The notes under the pieces: model-generated | Told to the model about the DNA's origin: nothing | Database searches by the model: none | Seen by the model: only the letters and a program-made list of their open reading frames with translations | Position numbers and translations under genes: made by a program | In this document: piece by piece, positions 1-4,543 of the stretch | Position numbering within the stretch: the stretch's first letter is position 1 | Layout of the letters: each line of letters starts with the position of its first letter | NCBI GenBank assembly: GCA_028711925.1 | Contig: JAQTRH010000061.1 | Coordinates: 1 to 6,286, forward strand | From: Candidatus Nanoarchaeia archaeon | Lineage (GTDB): Archaea > Nanobdellota > Nanobdellia > Woesearchaeales > CG1-02-33-12 | Length of the DNA: 6,286 bases | Direction: 5' to 3'

Positions 1-641
1 TCCGATCTTCCAGTACTTAAAACAACTGCCTTCCCCCTTCCCTTTGTTATTATTGTTCCTGAAAACACAATGTTTGACTGGGCTGCAATCTCTTTTTTTC
101 CTTTTAATATATCTATATTTTTGCTTACAGAGGTTGATTCTCCTGTCAATGCTGATTCATGCGTCTGCATGCTGATTGATTCGATTATCCTTGCATCTGC
201 AGGGATTTTTTCCCCTTCCTCTAAAAGTATTATATCTCCGGGAACAAGCTCTCTTGCATCAATTCTCTGCTCTTTTCCATCTCTCATAACAGTTGCTTTT
301 AAACTTGCAAATTTCTTTAATGCCTCAATTGATTTCTCTGCCTTGTATTCCTGAACAAAACCAAATACTGCATTAAATATAACAATAATGGAGATAAGTA
401 TTGCATCTGTTATCTCTCCAATAACAATTGTTGCTACAACTGCAGCAAGAAGTATTATTATAAGAGGGCTCTTGAACTGGCTTAAAAAAATGCTAAAAGG
501 ACTTATTTTCTTTTTTTCTTTTATTTCATTAAAGCCATGTTTCTCAAGTAGCTTTTCTGCCTGTTTTTTTGAGAGACCCTTCTCAGATGTCTTTAACTCT
601 TCAAAAATCTTTTTAACAGAGTAATTGTAGTAATCCATCAT
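1..641 (-). CDS. P-type cation-transporting ATPase, N-terminal part (partial at window edge)
   Basis: Encodes the first ~213 residues of a membrane ATPase that pumps cations using an aspartyl-phosphate intermediate; the rest lies beyond the left edge. The N-terminus is a typical cation-ATPase N-domain (about residues 5-50, with KGLSKKQAEKLLEKHGFNEI). Two membrane helices follow (about 59-75 and 78-97), then FVQEYKAEKSIEALKKF, then the actuator domain with VPGDIILLEEGEKIPADARI and the dephosphorylation motif TGES at residues 166-169 (bases 135-146). The phosphorylation motif DKTG would lie outside the window. The style fits the P2 group (Ca2+ pumps of the PMR1/SERCA kind, or Na+ pumps); the ion cannot be decided here. 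A TGA stop lies immediately before two consecutive ATG codons (641 and 638). The GAGGTGA ribosome site is better spaced for the second, so the true start may be 638. Confidence 0.9.
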   Translation of the reverse strand, partial: MMDYYNYSVKKIFEELKTSEKGLSKKQAEKLLEKHGFNEIKEKKKISPFSIFLSQFKSPLIIILLAAVVATIVIGEITDAILISIIVIFNAVFGFVQEYKAEKSIEALKKFASLKATVMRDGKEQRIDARELVPGDIILLEEGEKIPADARIIESISMQTHESALTGESTSVSKNIDILKGKKEIAAQSNIVFSGTIITKGRGKAVVLSTGRS

Positions 642-648
642 TCACCTC
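642..648 (-). promoter_or_regulatory. Shine-Dalgarno site of the P-type ATPase gene
   Basis: On the minus strand GAGGTGA lies directly before ATGATG. It matches the archaeal 16S rRNA tail well. It touches the first ATG and lies three bases before the second, which favours the second ATG (638) as the initiator. Its presence implies a short leader on this mRNA, unlike the leaderless genes elsewhere in the window. Confidence 0.6.
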
Positions 649-670
649 TTTTCATAATCTAAAAATCTTA

Positions 671-684
671 TTGTTTAAATAAAT
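671..684 (-). promoter_or_regulatory. probable TATA box for the P-type ATPase gene
   Basis: The minus strand reads AATTTATTTAAACA here, an archaeal TATA-like element about 35-40 bases before the ATPase start. A transcription start ~25 bases downstream would give a leader of roughly 10-15 bases, enough to hold the GAGGTGA site. This is a composition-based call in an AT-rich region. Confidence 0.4.
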
Positions 685-700
685 TATCCTTTTTTAATAC

Positions 701-715
701 AAAAATATTTATATC
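701..715 (+). promoter_or_regulatory. probable TATA box for the EamA-like pair and pyrH operon
   Basis: AAAAATATTTATATC contains a TTTATAT core centred about 28 bases before the ATG at 740. At the usual archaeal TATA-to-start distance (~25 bp), transcription would begin at or next to the ATG, so the operon mRNA is probably leaderless. No ribosome site is visible before 740, which agrees. Confidence 0.5.
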
Positions 716-739
716 AATTATTGATTGTTATTTATTTTA

Positions 740-1099
740 ATGAAGACAAAAAAAGAGGCCATACTGCTTGTATTGATCTGCACTTTTTTCACTTCTGTTG
801 GCCAACTATTTCTTAAGATTGGCTCAAAAAATTTAAGTTTTAATTTCATTGAACTATTAACTAATCTTCCTTTGATAGTTGGATTTTCTTTTTACATTAT
901 TGGAGCAGTAATTCTGATATTTGCTCTTAAGAACGGAGAGCTTTCTGTTATTTATCCGTTTATAGCTACATCTTTTGTTTGGGTAAGTTTTCTCTCAGTC
1001 ATTTTTCTTAAGGAGGTTATGAATATATTGAAGTGGTCAGGCTTGTTTGTTATAATCCTTGGAATGGCTTTTATTGGAAAAGGGGGAAGCTTAAGATGA
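740..1099 (+). CDS. small EamA/SMR-type membrane protein, first of a pair (ArnE-like)
   Basis: A 119-residue protein with four predicted membrane helices (about residues 6-28, 43-65, 68-90 and 95-115). The first helix has SVGQLFLKIGSK; the third has SVIYPFIATSFVWVSFLSVIFLKE. Both resemble E. coli ArnE (undecaprenyl-phosphate-aminoarabinose flippase subunit) and the four-helix half-size members of the drug/metabolite transporter superfamily. Such proteins work as dimers, and the paralogue directly downstream is the obvious partner. The acidic residue that drug-pumping SMR proteins such as EmrE carry in helix 1 is absent, which argues against simple multidrug efflux and leaves lipid-carrier or sugar-lipid flipping as one possibility. 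The ATG at 740 is preferred over an in-frame TTG at 725 because it sits at leaderless distance from the TATA box. The substrate is unknown. Confidence 0.8.
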   Translation: MKTKKEAILLVLICTFFTSVGQLFLKIGSKNLSFNFIELLTNLPLIVGFSFYIIGAVILIFALKNGELSVIYPFIATSFVWVSFLSVIFLKEVMNILKWSGLFVIILGMAFIGKGGSLR

Positions 1100-1446
1100 A
1101 AACAGAGCTTTGGTCAATCTTGCTTGTCTTGATTGGAACAATAATAGGAGCTTTTGGGGCACTATACATTAAAATCGGCTCTAAAGATTTTTCATTAAAC
1201 ATAAAAAAGATAATAAAAAACCAGAAATTAATTTTAGGGTTTGTTTTTTATGCGCTTTCATCAGTATTCTATGTTATAGCACTGAAAGGAGGAGATTTAT
1301 CTGTGATTTATCCCATTGTATCAATAGGATATGCTTGGGTTTGCATTCTTTCTGTTTGGTTTTTAAAAGAAAAAATGAATAGTTGGAAATGGATTGGCAT
1401 AGCAACAATAATATTAGGAATAACATTAGTAGGCATAGGGGGTTAA
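1096..1446 (+). CDS. small EamA/SMR-type membrane protein, second of a pair (ArnF-like partner)
   Basis: A 116-residue, four-helix membrane protein and paralogue of the gene just upstream. Shared blocks are LLVLIGT...YIKIGSK in helix 1, FYALSSVFYVIALKGGDLSVIYPI in helices 2-3, and SVWFLKEKMNSWKWIGI in helices 3-4. Its ATG overlaps the upstream TGA in an ATGA, so the two are translationally coupled and probably made in equal amounts, as expected for a heterodimer. A GGGGGAAG ribosome-site-like stretch lies about 10 bases before the start. A longer reading from an ATG at 1033 is possible, but it would overlap the upstream gene by 67 bases with soluble, non-homologous residues, so 1096 was chosen. 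Likely role is transport or flipping of a small or lipid-linked molecule; the substrate is unknown. Confidence 0.8.
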   Translation: MKTELWSILLVLIGTIIGAFGALYIKIGSKDFSLNIKKIIKNQKLILGFVFYALSSVFYVIALKGGDLSVIYPIVSIGYAWVCILSVWFLKEKMNSWKWIGIATIILGITLVGIGG

Positions 1447-1447
1447 T

Positions 1448-2125
1448 ATGGAAAAAATAATTGTAATATCATTGGGCGGCTCGATAATAGTGCCCAATGA
1501 AATAAATGTAGAATTTCTTAAGGGTTTTAAAAGATTGATAAATGATTTTGTTGAAAAAGGAAACAAGGCAATAATTGTCTGCGGGGGAGGAAACACTGCA
1601 AGAAAATACCAGTCAGCAGCAGGAAAAATAAGCAACCTAAGAAATGACGACCTTGACTGGATGGGAATTCATACAACAAGATTAAATGCGCAGCTTGTAA
1701 AAACATTATTTCTTAAAAATGTCCATGAAGTTGTAATCCACAATCCTAACGATAAAATTGATTTCAAGGAAAAAATTCTTATTGCAGCCGGATGGAAACC
1801 TGGATGGAGCACTGATTATGATGCTATTAGATTAGCGCATAACTTTAATGTCAAGACTGTTTTAAATGTAAGCAATGTGCCCTATGTTTATGACAAGCCG
1901 CCAAAGGAAAACCATGATGCAAAACCAATTAAGAATATGTCATGGAAAGAGTTAAGAAATCTAGTTGGAGACAAATGGGATCCCGGGCTTAGCGCTCCTT
2001 TTGACCCAATTGCTGCAAAGGAAGGAGAGAAGCTTGGCATAAAAGTTATAGTACTGGGCACTGATTTAAAGAATCTTGAAAATTATTTAAACGGAAAAGA
2101 ATTTAATGGGACTGTTATAAGCTAA
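1448..2125 (+). CDS. pyrH: UMP kinase (uridylate kinase), archaeal type
   Basis: A cytosolic enzyme that phosphorylates UMP to UDP with ATP in pyrimidine nucleotide synthesis. The 225 residues match the amino-acid-kinase fold: VISLGGSIIVP near residues 6-16 (phosphate-binding GGS), VCGGGNTARKY at 44-54, DWMGIHTTRLNAQ at 70-82, WKPGWSTDYDA at 116-126 (nucleotide-binding STD), NVSNVPYVYDKPPK from residue 140, and a C-terminal FDPIAAKEGEKLGIKVIVLGT. Length agrees with archaeal PyrH (~220-235). The start is one base past the stop of the membrane-protein gene, with GGGGGTT just upstream as a weak ribosome site, so it belongs to the same operon. Its TAA stop overlaps the convergent porB stop by four bases. 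Gene identity is quite certain; the functional link to the membrane pair, if any, is unclear. Confidence 0.92.
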   Translation: MEKIIVISLGGSIIVPNEINVEFLKGFKRLINDFVEKGNKAIIVCGGGNTARKYQSAAGKISNLRNDDLDWMGIHTTRLNAQLVKTLFLKNVHEVVIHNPNDKIDFKEKILIAAGWKPGWSTDYDAIRLAHNFNVKTVLNVSNVPYVYDKPPKENHDAKPIKNMSWKELRNLVGDKWDPGLSAPFDPIAAKEGEKLGIKVIVLGTDLKNLENYLNGKEFNGTVIS

Positions 2126-3030
2126 CACATTTTTGATTTGTTTTTCTCAAAGTCAAGAAGCTTTTGCCAGTTTTCATCAACATTTTCCTGGATTTCTTTT
2201 ATTTCACTTTCGCTTAAATGCTTGAATCTCCCCTGAGATTTAAGATATTCATCTACAGGAATAACCTTGCCTGGTTTTTTTGAAATCTTAACAACACCTT
2301 TTTCAATCTCATACAAGGGAGTTACATTTGATTCAAAAGCGAGCCTTGCAACCTGGATTGTAAATCCTCCTCCTAATTTCCATCCAGTAGGGCATGTGGA
2401 AAAAACCTGTATGTATGCAGGTCCGTTAAACTCAAGCCCTTTCTTAACCTTCTCAATAAAATCAAGCGGAAATGCAATGTTAGCAGTTGCAACATAAGCG
2501 CCATGCGCAGCCATTATAAAAGGCATTGGCTTTTTGAACTCTGTCTTGCCGTGAATTTTTGATCCTACTGGACTGGTTGTTGTTGAAGCATATTTGGGTG
2601 TTGCTCCTGAACGCTGTATTCCTGTATTCATATAAGCCCCGTTATCATAGCATATGTAACAAAAATTTTCTCCTCTTTCAGCTGCTCCCGATAGTGCCTG
2701 AAAGCCTATGTCAAATGTTCCGCCGTCTCCGCCAAAAACCAAAACATTTACATCTTTTCTTTTTCCCAATGATTTTAAAGCCCTATTCACTCCTGAAGCT
2801 ATTGCTGCTGCATTCTCAAAAGCGCCGTGTATCCAGGGAATTTTCCATGCTGTTTCAGGATAAGGTGTGCTGAATACTTCCAAACAGCCGGTTGCATTCA
2901 CAACTATTGTATTTTTTCCAGCTGCCTTTAAAGCAAGCCTTGCCATTAAAGCAGCTCCGCAACCAGCGCATGCCCTATGACCTGATGCAAAATGCTCTTC
3001 TGTTGTTATTCCGGCAATTTTATCATTCAT
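2122..3030 (-). CDS. porB: pyruvate (2-oxoacid):ferredoxin oxidoreductase, beta subunit
   Basis: Beta subunit of POR, the cytosolic enzyme that oxidises pyruvate with coenzyme A to acetyl-CoA and CO2 and reduces ferredoxin. It carries the thiamine diphosphate (TPP) pyrophosphate site and an iron-sulfur cluster. In the 302 residues, CAGCG (Cys21, Cys24), TGC (Cys49) and STCPTGW (Cys213) give the four expected [4Fe-4S] ligands. FGGDGGTFDIG at 99-109 and YDNGAYMNTGIQRSG at 128-142 form the Mg-TPP motif (GDGG...N). All key residues are present, so the subunit looks active. A ribosome site AAAGGTAG precedes the ATG by about 7 bases. Its first bases overlap the zinc-ribbon gene by eight, indicating coupled translation. 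Pyruvate is the most likely substrate by resemblance; another 2-oxoacid cannot be excluded. Confidence 0.93.
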   Translation of the reverse strand: MNDKIAGITTEEHFASGHRACAGCGAALMARLALKAAGKNTIVVNATGCLEVFSTPYPETAWKIPWIHGAFENAAAIASGVNRALKSLGKRKDVNVLVFGGDGGTFDIGFQALSGAAERGENFCYICYDNGAYMNTGIQRSGATPKYASTTTSPVGSKIHGKTEFKKPMPFIMAAHGAYVATANIAFPLDFIEKVKKGLEFNGPAYIQVFSTCPTGWKLGGGFTIQVARLAFESNVTPLYEIEKGVVKISKKPGKVIPVDEYLKSQGRFKHLSESEIKEIQENVDENWQKLLDFEKNKSKMC

Positions 3031-3280
3031 TTTTTTCTACCTTTTTTTCAAGTGATTCTTTTCTTAATTTTTTGCTTTCTCCATTCCAGTAATCATGCCC
3101 AGAGCCCTGAAAGTCAACCTTTATCCTGTTTTTCTTTTTGCACTCTGGACATTTAATTAACTTGTAATGAAACTCAGTTTCAAACTCTGAGTCCCATGCG
3201 TTTCCATTAAACTCTGCTCCGCAATAAGTGCATGTTTTTTTTGAATGTATCTCTTTTACTATATGATGAACTGCTGTAAT
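3023..3280 (-). CDS. small zinc-ribbon protein between porA and porB, probable AUU start
   Basis: An 85-residue protein with two CxxC pairs: CTYC at residues 17-20 and CPEC at 44-47, a four-cysteine zinc ribbon. After these come KKKNRIKVDFQGSGHDYWNGE and a charged, helical lysine/glutamate-rich tail (about 68-85). I do not recognise the family. It may help assemble, stabilise or regulate POR, but that is inferred only from position. It starts 10 bases after the porA stop, and its TGA lies inside the porB start region (8-base overlap), so it is part of the porA-porB unit. The frame has no ATG, GTG or TTG codon anywhere and is closed by a TAG directly before ATT at 3280. A strong ribosome site (AAGGTGAT, 3285-3292) sits four bases before that ATT. 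One missing T in the data (ATAG for ATATG) would restore a normal ATG at the same place. Confidence 0.75.
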   Translation of the reverse strand: MTAVHHIVKEIHSKKTCTYCGAEFNGNAWDSEFETEFHYKLIKCPECKKKNRIKVDFQGSGHDYWNGESKKLRKESLEKKVEKNE

Positions 3281-3284
3281 CTAT

Positions 3285-3292
3285 ATCACCTT
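3285..3292 (-). promoter_or_regulatory. Shine-Dalgarno site deciding the zinc-ribbon gene start
   Basis: The minus strand reads AAGGTGAT, an eight-base match to the archaeal anti-Shine-Dalgarno region, overlapping the last bases of the porA stop codon. The four bases ATAG separate it from the ATT at 3280. It is among the best ribosome sites in the window and is the main reason for placing initiation at a non-standard codon there. Confidence 0.65.
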
Positions 3293-4469
3293 AACTTAGC
3301 CACTCTGTTTGTTTTGTTTTTCCTGTTCTTTCAAATGCCTTTTTTATATGCTCCTTGGTCACATCTCTTCCGCCAAGACCAGCAATAAACCCGTTTATCA
3401 CTGGTTTATTTTCCTGATTGTAAAATGCTGACTTAAATTCTGTGAATAATGCCCCTTCATTTCCTAATGATATATTACGGTCAATTACTGCTATGTTTTT
3501 GATGTTTTTGCAGCAGTTTGTTATCTCTTCTTTTGGAAATGGCCTGAAGCATTTTATCTTGATTAGTCCTACTTTTTTCCCTTCTTTTCTCATTTCATCA
3601 ACAACAACTCTTGCAGTTCCGCATATTGTTCCCATTGCCACAACAGCATATTCAGCGTCCTCAATTTTATAAGTTTCTAATACTCCATCTCCGTATCCGC
3701 GATTAAATGATTTTTTGAATTCTGCGTTTGTTTTCTTTATAATTTCTTTTGCCCTTATTATCGCTTCATTTGTTTCTTGTCTGAATTCCATATAAGTGTC
3801 CGGAAACCCTATAGGTCCCATTGTAACCGGCTTTTTAGGGTCCAGCTTAAATAAAGGATTGTATTTTGGAAGAAAATTATTAACATCTTTTTCATTTGGG
3901 ATATCAACAGGCTCAAATACATGGCTTAATGTAAATCCGTCAAGGCATACCATTACCGGAAGAAGAACTTCATGATTTTCCGCAATCTTGTATGCCTGTA
4001 TTATTGTATCAAGGGCCTCCTGCGCAGATTCAATGTAAAGCTGTATCCATCCTGTATCTCTTTCCGATATGGAATCCTGGTGGTCGTTCCATATGTTTAT
4101 AGGAGCGCTTAAAGCGCGGTTAGCAACTGCCATAACAACCGGAAGCCTCATGCCTGCAACAATAAATAATATCTCGTGCATTAAAGCAAGTCCTTGAGAT
4201 GCAGTTGCTGTGAATGTTCTTACTCCTGTTGCCTCAGCTCCAATAGCTGCTGAAATAGCGCTGTGCTCTGACTCTGCATGAATCATCTCTGCATTAAGCT
4301 CGCCGTTGTTTATGAATTCTGCAAGGCGCTCAACAATGTGCGTATCCACTGGTTAAGTATTTACTTAAACCAACTGTGGTGTTATAGGGTACATTGGTAT
4401 TACCCTTGGTTCACATAATTTAGCGCCTAAAGCAACGGCAGTGCTTGCTTCAATTACTTTCCTTACCAT
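3291..4469 (-). CDS. porA: pyruvate (2-oxoacid):ferredoxin oxidoreductase, alpha subunit, interrupted by a 30-bp insert
   Basis: Alpha subunit of POR; it contributes TPP-pyrimidine and CoA binding. The ATG at 4469 opens MVRKVIEASTAVALGAKLCEP and YPITPQ (residues 27-32), the usual PorA N-terminus. The frame then meets two TAA codons (4365-4367 and 4353-4355) inside a 30-bp insert (4344-4373). It resumes in the same frame with THIVERLAEF and ESEHSAISAAIGAEATGVRTFTATASQGLALMHE, and continues uninterrupted through DRNISLGNEGALF and IAGLGGRDVT to EWLS. Without the insert the product would be 382 residues, a normal PorA length, with Q and T rejoined as in homologues. The gene may be expressed by splicing or ribosomal bypass, made as two pieces, or be recently broken. 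Read alone, the downstream part could only start at a GTG (4349) with no ribosome site. Transcription is probably leaderless. Confidence 0.85.
4344..4373 (-). other. 30-bp in-frame insertion in porA with two stop codons
   Basis: On the minus strand this segment begins TTGGTTTAAG, ends AACCAGTGGAT, and lies between the CAG of PITPQ and the ACG of THIVER. Its length is a multiple of three and it contains two in-frame TAA codons. Removing exactly these 30 bases restores the conserved PorA sequence. Boundaries were set by protein resemblance, so a shift of a few codons is possible. It may be a very short intron, a ribosomal bypass element or an inactivating insertion. Confidence 0.7.
4346..4379. 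repeat. nested inverted repeat (hairpin) spanning the porA insert
   Basis: On the plus strand TGGTTAAGTA (4350-4359) and TACTTAAACCA (4362-4372) are inverted copies with one unpaired base and a two-base centre. Outside them CCAC (4346-4349) pairs with GTGG (4376-4379), leaving a three-base bulge ACT on one side. In the porA transcript this would fold as a 4-bp outer helix, a 3-base bulge (AGU), and an inner helix of about 8-10 bp that encloses both stop codons. One half of the outer helix is porA coding sequence (CCAC in ACACCACAG). Confidence 0.75.
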
Positions 4470-4490
4470 AAGATTAAGGCAATATAAGAA

Positions 4491-4502
4491 ATATTTAAAT
4501 AT
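4491..4502. promoter_or_regulatory. palindromic TATA box shared by porA and the homing endonuclease gene
   Basis: ATATTTAAATAT is a perfect 12-bp palindrome whose core TTTAAATA is a good archaeal TATA box on both strands. Its centre lies about 27 bases before the porA ATG (minus strand), the distance expected for a leaderless transcript. Toward the plus strand a start at the same distance would fall at about 4523, at an ATG 21 bases before the endonuclease start. The same element could therefore drive both divergent genes. Confidence 0.55.
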
Positions 4503-4522
4503 ATTCTTTTTTACCATTTTAA

Positions 4523-4543
4523 ATGTGGGTGTTAAACAGATAA
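4523..4543 (+). CDS. possible six-codon leader ORF before the homing endonuclease
   Basis: ATG TGG GTG TTA AAC AGA TAA encodes MWVLNR. Its ATG sits about where a transcript from the shared TATA box would begin, and its TAA directly abuts, in the same frame, the ATG of the endonuclease gene. It could act as a leader peptide that lowers or couples endonuclease translation, or be what remains of a longer N-terminus. It is very short and may be chance. Confidence 0.25.
   Translation: MWVLNR

Noticed and set aside
70..624. Plus-strand open frames opposite the P-type ATPase
   Set aside because: They are antisense shadows of a clearly coding minus-strand frame with TGES and actuator motifs; they show no family resemblance.
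725..739. Start of the first EamA-like gene at TTG 725
   Set aside because: It adds five residues without a ribosome site, while the ATG at 740 fits the TATA box at leaderless distance.
642..739. tRNA or small RNA gene in the divergent gap
   Set aside because: The 98 bases are very AT-rich and show TATA boxes but no cloverleaf or strong stem.
3291..4349. porA as a separate gene starting at GTG 4349
   Set aside because: There is no ribosome site before it, and the conserved N-terminal segment with YPITPQ is present in the same frame upstream. The longer interrupted gene explains the data better.
4344..4373. Insertion-sequence or transposon footprint in porA
   Set aside because: Only a 4-base CAGT direct repeat is seen near the ends (4348-4351 and 4373-4376), and its spacing does not match a clean target-site duplication; there is no transposase in the window.
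4346..4379. A standard archaeal bulge-helix-bulge intron in porA
   Set aside because: Only one 3-base bulge is visible. The strict cut positions around the 4-bp helix UGGU/ACCA would remove about 19 bases and shift the frame. Only a relaxed form remains possible, listed as a lower-interest finding.
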